The notes under the pieces: generated by a model
The model's database searches: none
The model's input: the letters and a program-made list of their open reading frames with translations, nothing else
Told to the model about the DNA's origin: nothing
Position numbers and translations under genes: made by a program
NCBI RefSeq assembly: GCF_029945965.1
Contig: NZ_JAQSDO010000015.1
Span: 654,821 to 718,820 of the forward strand
Reading direction: 5' to 3'
DNA length: 64,000 nt
From: Thermomonas sp.
GTDB lineage: Bacteria > Pseudomonadota > Gammaproteobacteria > Xanthomonadales > Xanthomonadaceae
In this document: positions 1 through 9,655 of the stretch, piece after piece
How positions within the stretch are numbered: position 1 is the first letter of the stretch
Layout of the letters: each line of letters begins with the position of its first letter

Positions 1-181
1 CGAACAGCAAGGGCATCCGCCAGCGGTTGACCACGATCCTGACCCACTCGATCCAGTCATACTGATAGGTGCTGACGATTTGGAAATCGGAATTCGTCTG
101 GTAAACGCCGCTGGCGTGATACAGGATCAGCAGGGCGAAGGCGAAGACGCGCAGTGCGTCGATGTCGTGGCGGCGTTGCAT
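1..181 (-). CDS. Acyltransferase family 3 membrane protein (N-terminal part)
   Basis: The coding region runs off the left edge; only about the first 60 residues are present. The protein begins MQRRHDIDALRVFAF and continues LLILYHASGVY, the usual start of acyltransferase-3 (OafA/MdoC-like) integral membrane proteins: a basic cytoplasmic tail, an Asp-Ala-Leu-Arg motif and a first membrane helix ending in the conserved His before the first loop. Such proteins O-acylate sugars, glucans or peptidoglycan at the inner membrane; the substrate cannot be told here. An ATG nine bases upstream (position 190) is in frame, but the AAGGA box lies directly against it and nine bases from the ATG at 181, so 181 is preferred. 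It is divergent from the VIT protein gene. Confidence 0.75.
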   Translation of the reverse strand, partial: MQRRHDIDALRVFAFALLILYHASGVYQTNSDFQIVSTYQYDWIEWVRIVVNRWRMPLLF

Positions 182-417
182 GGCGCACATTCCTTGCTGG
201 ATATGCGTAGAGCCTTGGTTACATCCCATCATCACGCCAGCACGAAGTGACCATCGGATGGGGCGCAGGGACGGGCTGCGGGATCCGGGGATGAATGGTT
301 GAGCTTGGCCAACCGACTTGCAGTGCTGGCGCCAGCGGTTCGCCCTGTGCAGGCTCGAGAAACCCCATCTGCCGCATCCATGCGTTGGCAGGGATAGTCA
401 CCTTCATGGAACTCGCC

Positions 418-3360
418 ATGCGCCGGATCACCCAGTTCACTGCAAGCGTCTGCTTGATCACCCTTGGCTTCGCCTCGCTCGTGCCTGCGCAACAGGTATC
501 ATCGAATGTGGTGCTGCAACCCCCATTGCTGCAGGTCAGCGGCAAGGTGGATACGCCTGTCAGCCTGCATTCCGCAGACGTCGGGATCGAGGTCAATGGC
601 GGATTCGCGACCACCACCATGCTGCTTGAGCTTCGCAATCCGAACAATCGAGTCCTGGAAGGCACCCTGCAATTTCCATTGGGCAGCGGCCAGCAAGTCG
701 TGGGGTTTGCGCTGGATATCGGCGGCGTCTTGCGCGATGCAGTCCCTGTGCCCAAGGCGCGTGGCAGGCAGGTGTTCGAGAGCATCGAACGCCGCGGCGT
801 GGATCCGGCGCTGCTTGAGCAGACCGCCGGCAACCAGTTCCGACTGCGCATCTACCCGATCCCGGCACATGGTTCACGCCAGGTGCGACTGGTGATCGAA
901 GAGGCCATGCCGCGCGAAACCGGCGCATGGCGTCTGGCGGTTCCGGTGCAGCTGCTGTCCGGCGCGGATGAATTTTCGTTGCGTGTACGGGCGAACGGCA
1001 TATCCAGCGCACCCATCGTGGAGGGCAGCTTTGGTGCATTGCCCTTCACGCACGATGCCCAGGGTTACCAGGCAGTCGTTCGACGTACCGCGTTCCGCCC
1101 ACAGGGCGGCTTGTCACTGCGTTTTCCCGCCAGCACCAAACCAATGGCGTACGGAGGCACGCACGACGGCGAGCACTATGTCCTGGCCGAAGTACCGGTT
1201 CCGCAATTCAGTGCATCAAACAGGACGCCGCCATCCAAAATGGGCCTGCTATGGGATGCGTCCGCATCTGCGCGCAAGCGCGACCGGGACGGTGAATTCA
1301 TGCTGCTTGATCGCTATTTCAAGGCGATGGGCAATGGCCGCGTGAGCCTGCGCATCCTTCGCGATGTCGGCATGGATGGCGGCACGTTCGAGATCCGCAA
1401 CGGCGATTGGGCGCAACTGCGGCGCGTACTGGGAACCACCGTCAACGACGGCGCCAGCGACCTGTCCGATTGGACGCCAGACCCCACCATCACCGAATAC
1501 CTGCTGGTCAGCGATGGCCTTCAGGACTATGGCGACAAGCCATTCCCCGTGCTTGAAAAAAACCAGCACCTGTATGCCATCAACTCGGCGGGCGCAGCAT
1601 CCGATGGGGCTCGCCTGGCCGCACTGGCGGATGCGCGCGGTGGGCGGTTGGTCGCATGGCAAGGCCGAAACGGGCTTGACGCGGCAGCGCGTGCATTGCT
1701 TGGGCACGGAACCCGCATTGTCACCATGCGCGGCGAGGGCGTAAGCGACCTGCAGGCCGAGTCACGTCATGTGGATGCCGGTCTGATGAGGATCGCCGGT
1801 CGCCTCACCGAGCCGACTGGCGTGATCCGGGTGACCCTGGATGAGTCGGGACATCGGCGTGACATCACGCTGCCGGTTTCGGCCGCAACGAATGGCGACT
1901 ACGTCCCGCGGCAGTGGGCGAGATGGCAAATCGCTGCCGATGCGGGCGAGCCTGAGCGCCATCGCGCGGCAATCGCGCGGCTCGGGCAGCAGTTCTCGAT
2001 CGTGACCGCAGGCACATCATTGCTGGTGCTGGACGATATCGCCGATTACGTGCGCTACGACATTGCGCCACCCGCTGATCTGCGCGCTGATGTCGCACGC
2101 CTGCAGGCAGAGCAGGGCAAACGACGTGATGCGTCACGCAGCGAGCGGCTGGATGCGGTCGCCAATGCTTTCGCGGAACGGCTTGTCTGGTGGAAGACGT
2201 CATTCCCGAAGGATCGACAAGCGGCCCAGAAGGTCAGGGACAAGGCTAGGTCAGAGTCAGATTCGACCACGCTGGGCAGCGTGACGGTCACTGCCGATGT
2301 GGCGCAGCCTGCAATGGCAATGGCACCACCACCTTCTCCTGCTCTCGCCGCCGAACGGGGTGCATCTGAAGGATTCGCCCGGAATCAGGCCAGCGTGGCA
2401 CTACTTGCGCCAGGTGTTGTACACAAGGCCGCGAAAGCAGAAGGCGAGACTGTCGCCACCATTCGCTTGCAGGCGTGGGCTCCAGATTCCCCTTATGCCA
2501 AGCGCTTGCGTGCGGCCCCGGCTGACCAGATCTACGCCCTGTACCTGGACGAGCGCGACAGTCACGTGGACAGCACGGCGTTCTATCTCGACGTTGCTGA
2601 CTTGCTGTTGCAGAAGGAACGCCGTGTCGAAGCGATGCGGGTGTTGTCGAACCTCGCCGAACTCGATCTGGACAATCGGCATGTGCTGCGCGTGCTCGGC
2701 TATCGGCTGATGCAGGCCAAGCAATGGGCGCTCGCCGTACAGACATTCCGGCAAGTACTCGGCATGGCCGAAGAAGAGCCGCAGAGCGGTCGTGATCTTG
2801 CGCTGGCGTTGGCGGCATCCGGGCAGCGCCAGCAGGCGATCGAACAGTTGTACGACGTGGCATCAGGGGAATGGGACAGCCGCTTCAATGGCATCCCTGC
2901 AATCGCGCTGAACGAAATGAACGCGATCATCGCGACCAGTCCGAAGCCGCTGGACACCAGCTTCATCGATCGTCGCCTGCTGCAGAACATGCCGCTGGAT
3001 CTTCGCGTCGCGTTGTCATGGGACAGCGACAACAGCGACATGGACCTGTGGGTGACCGATCCGAACGGTGAGAAGTGCTACTACAGCAACAAGCTTACCT
3101 ACCAGGGTGGGTTGATCTCGAATGACTTCACCGGCGGCTATGGCCCGGAGGAATTCGTGCTGCGCGATGCAAAGCCGGGGCTGTACCGGGTCGAGGCGCA
3201 TTATTTCGGCGACCGACAGCAGATCGTGACCGGTGCCACCACGCTCACTCTTTCGCTCAGCACCGGCTGGGGCACGCCTCGCCAGCAGGACCGCACGGTC
3301 ACGCTGAGGCTGTCGGGCAAGGATGAATCCGTGCTGGTCGGCGAATTCGAGGTGGAATGA
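418..3360 (+). CDS. Secreted VIT/VWA domain protein with C-terminal DUF2135
   Basis: About 980 residues. The N-terminus is a clear signal peptide (MRRITQF, hydrophobic core, cleavage near VPAQQ), so it is exported. A VIT (inter-alpha-trypsin) domain follows at roughly residues 35-160 (FQFPLGSGQ-like and ARGRQVFE segments). A VWA-like domain with a DASAS metal-site motif starts near residue 280. A helical, TPR-like stretch lies near 730-840, and a C-terminal DUF2135/YfaP-type domain includes WDSDNSDMDLWVTDPNGE. Proteins of this layout are usually periplasmic or outer-membrane scaffolds; the role is unknown. ATG 406 is an in-frame alternative start, but the GGA seven bases before 418 favours 418. 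It is a single gene, with a candidate prfB promoter downstream. Confidence 0.85.
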   Translation: MRRITQFTASVCLITLGFASLVPAQQVSSNVVLQPPLLQVSGKVDTPVSLHSADVGIEVNGGFATTTMLLELRNPNNRVLEGTLQFPLGSGQQVVGFALDIGGVLRDAVPVPKARGRQVFESIERRGVDPALLEQTAGNQFRLRIYPIPAHGSRQVRLVIEEAMPRETGAWRLAVPVQLLSGADEFSLRVRANGISSAPIVEGSFGALPFTHDAQGYQAVVRRTAFRPQGGLSLRFPASTKPMAYGGTHDGEHYVLAEVPVPQFSASNRTPPSKMGLLWDASASARKRDRDGEFMLLDRYFKAMGNGRVSLRILRDVGMDGGTFEIRNGDWAQLRRVLGTTVNDGASDLSDWTPDPTITEYLLVSDGLQDYGDKPFPVLEKNQHLYAINSAGAASDGARLAALADARGGRLVAWQGRNGLDAAARALLGHGTRIVTMRGEGVSDLQAESRHVDAGLMRIAGRLTEPTGVIRVTLDESGHRRDITLPVSAATNGDYVPRQWARWQIAADAGEPERHRAAIARLGQQFSIVTAGTSLLVLDDIADYVRYDIAPPADLRADVARLQAEQGKRRDASRSERLDAVANAFAERLVWWKTSFPKDRQAAQKVRDKARSESDSTTLGSVTVTADVAQPAMAMAPPPSPALAAERGASEGFARNQASVALLAPGVVHKAAKAEGETVATIRLQAWAPDSPYAKRLRAAPADQIYALYLDERDSHVDSTAFYLDVADLLLQKERRVEAMRVLSNLAELDLDNRHVLRVLGYRLMQAKQWALAVQTFRQVLGMAEEEPQSGRDLALALAASGQRQQAIEQLYDVASGEWDSRFNGIPAIALNEMNAIIATSPKPLDTSFIDRRLLQNMPLDLRVALSWDSDNSDMDLWVTDPNGEKCYYSNKLTYQGGLISNDFTGGYGPEEFVLRDAKPGLYRVEAHYFGDRQQIVTGATTLTLSLSTGWGTPRQQDRTVTLRLSGKDESVLVGEFEVE

Positions 3361-3408
3361 CGCGGACTCTGCGAGGAAACGAAAGACCGTCAGCGGCTAG
3401 CCAACTTT

Positions 3409-3436
3409 TTGGCCAGCGTCGGGCGACTGCTAGAAT
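3409..3436 (+). promoter_or_regulatory. Candidate sigma-70 promoter of prfB
   Basis: TTGGCC (3409-3414) and TAGAAT (3431-3436) are separated by 16 bases and lie 32 bases upstream of the prfB ATG. The -10 box matches five of six consensus bases, the -35 only weakly. A hairpin (GCTAGCCAA/TTGGCCAGC) overlaps the -35 region and may serve as terminator of the preceding gene. Confidence 0.4.
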
Positions 3437-3468
3437 CGGCGGTCTTTCGTCGCAACAAGTCCCTACCC

Positions 3469-4597
3469 ATGATCGAACTCAATCCCATCCGAGCCCGCAT
3501 CGCCGATCTGATTGGTCGGCTCGATTCGCTCCGGGGGTTTCTTTGACTACGATGCCAAGCGCGAGCGCCTGGAAGAAGTAGAACGCGAACTCGAGAATCC
3601 GGACGTCTGGAACGATTCCGAACGTGCACAGGCGCTGGGGCGGGAACGTTCGATGCTGGACAAGACCGTCAACGGCATCTGCGAACTTACCGACGGCCTT
3701 GCTGGCGGTAATGAACTGCTGGAACTTGCCGAAATGGAAGACGACGAGGAAACCGCGCTGGCCGTGGTCACCGATGTCGATCGGCTCGAGAAGGGCGTTG
3801 AGGAAATCGAGTTCCAGCGGATGTTCTCCGGCAAGATGGACACCGCCAATGCATTCGTCGACATCCAGGCCGGCGCCGGTGGCACCGAGGCGCAGGACTG
3901 GGCCGAAATGCTGCTGCGCATGTACCTGCGCTGGTGCGAGTCACGCGGCTGGAAGACCGAACTGATGGAAGCCAGCGGCGGCGACGTGGCCGGCATCAAG
4001 TCGGCCACTTTCCGCGTCGAGGGCGAGTACGCCTACGGCTGGCTGAAGACCGAGATCGGCGTGCATCGTCTGGTGCGCAAGTCGCCGTTCGATTCCGACA
4101 ACCGCCGCCACACCAGTTTCACCAGCGTATTCGTGTCGCCGGAAGTGGATGACGACATCGAAATCGACATCAACCCGGCCGACCTGCGCACCGACGTGTA
4201 TCGCTCGTCCGGCGCCGGCGGCCAGCACGTCAACAAGACCGAGTCAGCGGTGCGCATCACCCACATTCCGACCAATACGGTCGCGGCCTGCCAGACCGGC
4301 CGCAGCCAGCACCAGAACCGCGACACCGCGATGAAGATGCTGATGGCCAAGCTCTATGAGTTGGAGGTGCAGAAGCGCAACGTCGAGAGGGACGCGCTGG
4401 AAGCCACCAAGTCCGACATCGGCTGGGGCAGCCAGATCCGTAACTACGTGCTCGACCAGAGCCGGATCAAGGACCTGCGCACCGGCATCGAGCGTACCGA
4501 TACCCAGAAAGTGCTGGATGGCGACCTCGACGAATTCGTGGAAGCGAGCCTGAAATCGGGGCTGGAGGCTGGCTCGAAACGCAGCGATGCGGCCTGA
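3469..4597 (+). CDS. prfB: Peptide chain release factor 2 (programmed +1 frameshift)
   Basis: Releases finished peptides at UGA and UAA codons. The gene starts at ATG 3469 ([18 protein letters not shown]) and reads 25 codons to an in-frame TGA at 3544; a +1 shift at CTT-TGA-C continues into the long frame from GAC 3545. The product is about 375 residues, close to the 365 of E. coli RF2. The long frame holds the RF2-type stop-recognition tripeptide SPF ([10 protein letters not shown]) and the GGQ motif ([13 protein letters not shown]) that enters the peptidyl transferase centre. Upstream start codons inside the second frame are not the true start. lysS follows after 118 bases, the common prfB-lysS pairing. 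Confidence 0.97.
3532..3547 (+). other. prfB programmed frameshift site
   Basis: The bases CGGGGGTTTCTTTGAC contain a Shine-Dalgarno-like CGGGGG, three bases, then the slippery CTT followed by TGA and C. This is the classic autoregulatory RF2 element: low RF2 slows termination at UGA and lets the ribosome slip +1 into the rest of the gene. Confidence 0.95.
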
Positions 4598-4639
4598 GGC
4601 CGCAACATTGCCACGCGGGTCCAGTCCCGCCACACGTCC

Positions 4640-4696
4640 GTAGAGCGGGGCTTGCCCCGCTGCAATCGCGAACAAGCCGGGCAAGCCCGGCTCTAC
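4640..4696. repeat. REP/BIME-like inverted repeat pair
   Basis: GTAGAGCGGGGCTTGCCCC and, in opposite orientation, the complement of GTAGAGCCGGGCTTGCCC lie 20 bases apart between prfB and lysS. Each half is itself a short hairpin and the two halves pair with each other. This is the look of a bacterial interspersed mosaic element; elements with a GTAG head are common in Xanthomonadaceae. It might attenuate transcription between the two genes. Confidence 0.7.
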
Positions 4697-4715
4697 AACA
4701 GCCGAGCCTCCCGCC

Positions 4716-6230
4716 ATGACACACCAAACGCCAGTCCAGCACACCGACGAAAACCACCTGATCGCCGAACGCCGCGCCAAGCTTGCTGTGCTGCGCGAGC
4801 AGGGGGTTGCCTTCCCGAACGACTTCCGCCGCGCCGATTACGTGCAGGACCTGCAAGACGCTTATGCGGACGTCGAGCAATGGACGGGCGAAGCGCTGGA
4901 GGCTGAGAACAAGCGGGTCACGATCGCCGGGCGGTTGCTGGCCAAGCGCGTCATGGGCAAGGCCGCGTTCGCCCAGATCCAGGACATGACCGGCCGCATC
5001 CAGTTGTTCCTGCAAGGCAGCGCACTCGGCGATGCCTACGACGCATTCAAGGGCTGGGACGTGGGCGACATCGTGGCTGCCGAAGGCACGTTGATGCGCA
5101 CCAAGACCGGCGAACTGTCGGTTCGCGCCGACACCCTGCGCCTGCTGGTCAAGTCGCTGCGGCCGCTGCCGGACAAATGGCACGGATTGGCCGACGTCGA
5201 GCAGCGCTACCGGCAGCGCTATGTCGATTTGATCGTCAGTCCCGAGGCGCGCGACGTGTTCATTGCGCGCTCGCGGATCGTGTCCGGCATGCGCCGCTGG
5301 CTGGATGCGCGCCGCTTCCTGGAAGTGGAAACGCCGATGATGCATTACATCGCCGGCGGCGCCACCGCGCGTCCGTTCACCACTCATCACAATGCGCTTG
5401 ACCTCGACCTGTTCCTGCGCGTCGCGCCCGAGCTTTACCTCAAGCGGCTGGTCGTTGGCGGGTTCGAGCGCGTGTACGAGATCAACCGCAATTTCCGCAA
5501 CGAAGGCGTGTCCACCCGGCATAACCCCGAATTCACGATGCTCGAGTTGTACGAGGCCTACGTCAGCTACACCGAGGTCATGGACCTGACCGAGGGCATG
5601 ATCCGCGACGTTGCTGCCGAGGCGATGGGCAAGCTGCAGTTCAATTGGGACGGACAGGTCATAGACTTGGCGCCAGCGTTCCGCCGCTGGAAGCTGGAAG
5701 AAGCCGTGCGCGAATTGAACCCGGACATCTCGGTGGCCGATTGCCGCGACCGCGAGGCGCTGGCCGTGCACTGCAAGCGCCACGGTGTGCATGTGAAGTC
5801 GGGCTATGGCTGGGGCAAGCTGCTGCTGGAGATCTTCGAGAAGACGGTGGAAGCCGGGCTGGTGCAGCCGACCTTCATCACCCACTATCCGGTCGAAGTC
5901 TCGCCGCTGGCGCGTGAATCCGACAGCGAACCCGGCATCACCGACCGCTTCGAGTTGTTCGTCGGCGGCAAGGAGCTTGCCAATGGGTTTTCCGAGCTCA
6001 ACGATCCCGAAGACCAGGCCGCGCGTTTCCGCGCACAGGTCGATGCGAAGGAGGGCGGCGACGACGAAGCCATGCATTTCGATGCCGACTACATCCGGGC
6101 GCTCGAAGTCGGCCTGCCGCCGACCGGTGGCCTGGGTGTCGGCATCGACCGGCTGGTTATGCTGCTGACCGGCTCAAGTTCGATCCGAGACGTGTTGTTG
6201 TTCCCATACATGCGGCCTGAACCCGGTTGA
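4716..6230 (+). CDS. lysS: Lysine--tRNA ligase, class II
   Basis: Charges tRNA-Lys with lysine. 504 residues, the normal bacterial length. An OB-fold anticodon-binding domain occupies roughly residues 60-180 ([20 protein letters not shown]). The class II core carries motif 2 ([20 protein letters not shown]) and motif 3 ([13 protein letters not shown], near residue 471). The ATG at 4716 lacks a strong ribosome-binding site, but the encoded N-terminus is in line with the family. A bulged hairpin 41 bases after the stop may end the transcript before rpfG. Confidence 0.97.
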   Translation: MTHQTPVQHTDENHLIAERRAKLAVLREQGVAFPNDFRRADYVQDLQDAYADVEQWTGEALEAENKRVTIAGRLLAKRVMGKAAFAQIQDMTGRIQLFLQGSALGDAYDAFKGWDVGDIVAAEGTLMRTKTGELSVRADTLRLLVKSLRPLPDKWHGLADVEQRYRQRYVDLIVSPEARDVFIARSRIVSGMRRWLDARRFLEVETPMMHYIAGGATARPFTTHHNALDLDLFLRVAPELYLKRLVVGGFERVYEINRNFRNEGVSTRHNPEFTMLELYEAYVSYTEVMDLTEGMIRDVAAEAMGKLQFNWDGQVIDLAPAFRRWKLEEAVRELNPDISVADCRDREALAVHCKRHGVHVKSGYGWGKLLLEIFEKTVEAGLVQPTFITHYPVEVSPLARESDSEPGITDRFELFVGGKELANGFSELNDPEDQAARFRAQVDAKEGGDDEAMHFDADYIRALEVGLPPTGGLGVGIDRLVMLLTGSSSIRDVLLFPYMRPEPG

Positions 6231-6271
6231 CCAAATGGCCTGGACCGATGGTGCATTCCGTTTGCATGGAC

Positions 6272-6290
6272 AAGGCCAAGGGCTTGCCTT
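6272..6290 (+). terminator. Possible lysS terminator hairpin
   Basis: AAGGC(C)AAG-GG-CTTGCCTT forms a short bulged stem, followed by TCTACGGTTTT, in the 130-base gap between lysS and rpfG. The T-tract is imperfect, so read-through into rpfG is possible. Confidence 0.3.
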
Positions 6291-6360
6291 TCTACGGTTT
6301 TGCGCTGAGCATGGCTGCAAGCCTTGGGCGCTTGCCCCCTCCTGACGAAAGGAACGGTGC

Positions 6361-7419
6361 ATGGATATCGTGATTGTCGATGACCAGCCTTCTGCGCGGA
6401 CCCTGCTCCGGCATATCGTGGAGGACATCGGGCCCACCCTTGTCGTGCACGATTTCGGCGAGCCGGAAGTCGCATTGTCCTGGTGCCTGAACAACCCGTC
6501 GGACCTGGTGTTGTTGGACTACCGTATGCCCGGCATGGACGGGCTCGAATTCGCCCGTGCATTCCGCCGCCCGTTGCAGCACCGGGACGTTCCAATCGTG
6601 CTGGTGACCGTGGTTGGCGACGAGCCAGTTCGGCAGGCCGCACTGGACGCTGGAGTCATCGATTTTCTGGTCAAGCCGATCCGCCCGCGTGAGCTGCGCT
6701 CACGTTGCAGAAATCTGCTGCAACTGCGACAACAGACGGAGTCCGTCAAGCAGCGTGCGCTGTCCCTTGAACAGCGTCTGTTAGCGAGCATGCACGAAGT
6801 GGAAGAGCGCGAACGCGAAACCCTGACCCGGTTGGCACGCGCGATCGAATACCGGGATACCGGCACCAGCGCGTATCTGGAGCGCATGGCGAGGATTGCC
6901 GGGCTGATCGCCGAGCAGCTAGGGTTGCCGGAAGACGAGGCCCGGATGGTGGAAATGGCGGCGCCCTTGCATGATATCGGCAAGATCGCGATTCCGGACG
7001 CAATCCTGCTCAAGCCCGGCCCGTTGACCGAAGTGGAGATCGCGGTGATGCGCCAGCATCCACGCATCGGCCATGAGCTGCTTTCCGACAGCCAGAACCG
7101 TTTCATACAGGCTGGCGCGTCGATTGCCCTGCGCCATCACGAGCGCTATGACGGCACCGGATACCCGGACGGGCTAGCTGGCGAGAACATCCCGCTGGAA
7201 GCGCGAATCGTGGCTGTTGCCGACGTTTTAGATGCCTTGCTTTCGCCACGCCCGTACAAACCAGCCTGGGACATCGAGGCGGCGTTGGACTACATTCGTT
7301 CCCAACGCGGCCGCCATTTTGATCCGCGTTGCGTGGATGCCCTGCTGGACTCCCAAGAGCGCCTACACGAGATCTGTCGACGTTTCTCGAATACGGCCAG
7401 ACGCCCTGGCATCGCTTGA
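6361..7419 (+). CDS. rpfG: DSF response regulator, cyclic-di-GMP phosphodiesterase (RpfG)
   Basis: 352 residues: a receiver domain (residues 1-125, phospho-acceptor Asp53 in LLDYRMPGMDG) joined by a coiled linker to an HD-GYP domain with HDIGK (His204-Asp205) and GTGYP (Gly267-Pro269). In the known system RpfC phosphorylates RpfG upon DSF sensing and the HD-GYP domain degrades cyclic di-GMP, switching on virulence and exoenzyme genes and dispersing biofilm. An AAAGGAA box precedes the ATG by seven bases. rpfC starts eight bases after the stop, so the two genes are one operon; rpfH, found between them in Xanthomonas campestris, is absent. Confidence 0.95.
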   Translation: MDIVIVDDQPSARTLLRHIVEDIGPTLVVHDFGEPEVALSWCLNNPSDLVLLDYRMPGMDGLEFARAFRRPLQHRDVPIVLVTVVGDEPVRQAALDAGVIDFLVKPIRPRELRSRCRNLLQLRQQTESVKQRALSLEQRLLASMHEVEERERETLTRLARAIEYRDTGTSAYLERMARIAGLIAEQLGLPEDEARMVEMAAPLHDIGKIAIPDAILLKPGPLTEVEIAVMRQHPRIGHELLSDSQNRFIQAGASIALRHHERYDGTGYPDGLAGENIPLEARIVAVADVLDALLSPRPYKPAWDIEAALDYIRSQRGRHFDPRCVDALLDSQERLHEICRRFSNTARRPGIA

Positions 7420-7427
7420 TCCGGCGT

Positions 7428-9545
7428 ATGAGTACCTTGATCACCCGGTTCCGTGGACGACTGGCGAACCGTCCCGACAGCGAGCACCAGCAGGCGAAGG
7501 TGCGGTTGGTTATCCAGGTATTGTTTTTCGTCTACTTCCTGCTGGCCCCTGAACTGCCGGATGAGCGGCTGCAGCTTGGCCTGCTCATTGTCGTTGCGGA
7601 TATCCTGATTGGACTGGTGATTCTGGGCTGGATTGCATTTCAGCCTGCGACGCTGCACGTGCGCCGGGTCATTGGCATGTGCAATGATTATACGTTCCTT
7701 GCGTTACTGATGTACTTCCTCGGCGAGACAGGCGCGCCGATTTACATCGCATTCCTGTGGGTCACCATCGGCAATGGCCTGCGCTACGGGACCCGGTACC
7801 TGATGTCGGCCATCGGCATGGCTGGCGTGGTTTTCGTTATCGTTATCAACACGACTGGCTATTGGCTTGCCAATGCAACCTTGGCTTGGGGACTGACGCT
7901 TGGCCTGGTGGCACTTCCGCTATACCTGACCTCGCTGTTGAACGCATTGACCAAGGCTACCGATGAAGCCCGTCGCGCCAACGAAGCCAAGAGTCGCTTC
8001 CTTGCCACGATGAGCCATGAGTTCCGCACGCCATTGAACGGGATCATCGGCATGGCGGAATTGCTTTCGAGCATGCAGCTGACGTCCGAACAGCGCGAAT
8101 GCTCCGAGGTGATCCAGACATCGGCCCAAAGCATGCTGTTGCTGGTCGAGGACGTGCTCGACATCTCCGCCATCGAAGCGGGCAAGTTGCGCAGGGAGGA
8201 CATCGATTTCCAGCCACGCGAGCTGCTTCGGAAGTTGCGGGTGATGCTGCAACCCCAGGCGACGGGCAAGGGATTGAACCTGACCAATGAAGTCGCAAGC
8301 GACGTCCCCTCCCTGTTGCACGGAGATTCTGGGCACTTGCTGCAGATCCTGGTCAACCTGACCAGCAACGCGATCAAATTCACCGAGGATGGATCAGTCG
8401 CGATCCAGGTCATGGTCCGCTCCCGGGAAGGGGGGCGTGTCGCACTCAGGTTTTCCGTGCGCGATACCGGCATAGGCATTCCGCTCGAAGCCCGCGAGAG
8501 GCTATTCAAGGCTTTCGAACAGGTGCACACAGGCATTACCCGCCGTTACGGCGGGACGGGATTGGGAACCACGATCGCCAAGAACCTTGCCGAATTGCTC
8601 GGCGGCAGTATTGGCGTGGAAGGGAATTCTGGCGGCGGTAGCCATTTCTGGGTGGACCTGTCTTTCCCGATCGTGGACCAGATCGTGTCGGGAAAGCAGT
8701 CCAAGGTCGTTTCGTTCGACGACCCTTTCGTTCGTCATCGCGCGCGCGTGGCATCCATGCGAGTGCTGGTTGCGGACGACCAACTGAACAATCGGCTAGT
8801 ACTCGGCCGGTTGCTGGAGCGTGCCGGGCACCGCGTGGTGCTGGCCGAGGATGGCGAAGAAGCGCTCGATTACATGGCGCGCGAATCCTTCGACGTGGCA
8901 ATCGTCGACTTGCACATGCCTGGCTTGAGCGGGTTGGACGTGATCAAGCAGGCCAGGGTGATGCAGGCCGGTAATGTGCGTACGCCGATCGTCGTGCTGA
9001 GCGCTGATGTCACTGTCGATGCGATGCGGGAGGCTACGGCTGCCGGTGCATGGACCTTCCTCAACAAGCCCCTGGCGGTATCTAAGCTCTTGGAAGTACT
9101 TGGCCAAATCGCCGCTGGGGCGGAGCGCCCACGCATTCCGCTTGAACCGGCAGCACCTTCGTTGCAGCCCGTGATCCTCGAAGAGATGGCCAGCATGGGC
9201 CTCGGCGCGGACTTCCTCCGGGAGTTCATGGAGCAATGCCTGCGCGACGCCAGTCGTTGCCTGATGGAGATCGAACGCCATTGTATCGATGCCGACTGGG
9301 AAGGTGTGCGTGAAGCCGCACATGCACTCAAGGGCGTGAGCTACAACATCGGTGACAGCGCCCTGGTCGAATGCAGCGCCGGGATGATGCAAAGCACCAA
9401 TACGGAATTGGCCAAAATCTGGCGGCGGAGCCTCGCAAAGCTAAGCGAGCTACTGGAGGCTGCGGCAATCCAGGCAAGACAAGAGGTGCAAAGGATTGCT
9501 TCGAACGCCCGGAGCGTGGACAAAGATCACGGCTCGCCGCCGTGA
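7428..9545 (+). CDS. rpfC: DSF sensor hybrid histidine kinase (RpfC)
   Basis: 705 residues. The N-terminus has about five membrane helices (residues 25-175), the DSF-sensing input region. Then come a HisKA domain with His197 (MSHEFRTPLNG), a HATPase domain (GTGLGTTIAKNL), a receiver with Asp494 (VDLHMPGLSG) and a C-terminal HPt domain with His632 (AAHALKG), as in Xanthomonas RpfC. RpfC senses DSF, passes phosphate through the relay to RpfG and, unphosphorylated, binds RpfF to limit DSF synthesis. The ATG at 7428 fits the family N-terminus (RFRGRLANRPDSEHQQ); in-frame starts inside rpfG would add an unrelated tail. Convergent with rpfF. Confidence 0.95.
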   Translation: MSTLITRFRGRLANRPDSEHQQAKVRLVIQVLFFVYFLLAPELPDERLQLGLLIVVADILIGLVILGWIAFQPATLHVRRVIGMCNDYTFLALLMYFLGETGAPIYIAFLWVTIGNGLRYGTRYLMSAIGMAGVVFVIVINTTGYWLANATLAWGLTLGLVALPLYLTSLLNALTKATDEARRANEAKSRFLATMSHEFRTPLNGIIGMAELLSSMQLTSEQRECSEVIQTSAQSMLLLVEDVLDISAIEAGKLRREDIDFQPRELLRKLRVMLQPQATGKGLNLTNEVASDVPSLLHGDSGHLLQILVNLTSNAIKFTEDGSVAIQVMVRSREGGRVALRFSVRDTGIGIPLEARERLFKAFEQVHTGITRRYGGTGLGTTIAKNLAELLGGSIGVEGNSGGGSHFWVDLSFPIVDQIVSGKQSKVVSFDDPFVRHRARVASMRVLVADDQLNNRLVLGRLLERAGHRVVLAEDGEEALDYMARESFDVAIVDLHMPGLSGLDVIKQARVMQAGNVRTPIVVLSADVTVDAMREATAAGAWTFLNKPLAVSKLLEVLGQIAAGAERPRIPLEPAAPSLQPVILEEMASMGLGADFLREFMEQCLRDASRCLMEIERHCIDADWEGVREAAHALKGVSYNIGDSALVECSAGMMQSTNTELAKIWRRSLAKLSELLEAAAIQARQEVQRIASNARSVDKDHGSPP

Positions 9546-9566
9546 CTCCACCCACGCCCCTGGCCC

Positions 9567-9608
9567 GGTCAGGCGTGCCGACACCAGCTGCCTGACCTTC
9601 GTTCTTTT
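9567..9608 (+). terminator. Rho-independent-like terminator of rpfGC
   Basis: GGTCAGGC (9567-9574) pairs perfectly with GCCTGACC (9590-9597) across a 15-base loop and is followed by TTCGTTCTTTT. It sits 22 bases after the rpfC stop, between the convergent rpfC and rpfF. Confidence 0.6.
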
Positions 9609-9655
9609 CCCTTTCGTGTCCCGTTTTCATGGGGTCGGAATGATCGCCTGCGGGT

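Noticed and set aside
4467..6077. Long open frame (536 codons) opposite lysS
   Set aside because: High-GC coding DNA often leaves the antisense frame open; lysS is unambiguous and the antisense protein resembles no family.
7329..7427. N-terminal extension of rpfC into rpfG
   Set aside because: RpfC homologues begin close to the ATG at 7428; the extension overlaps the conserved end of rpfG.
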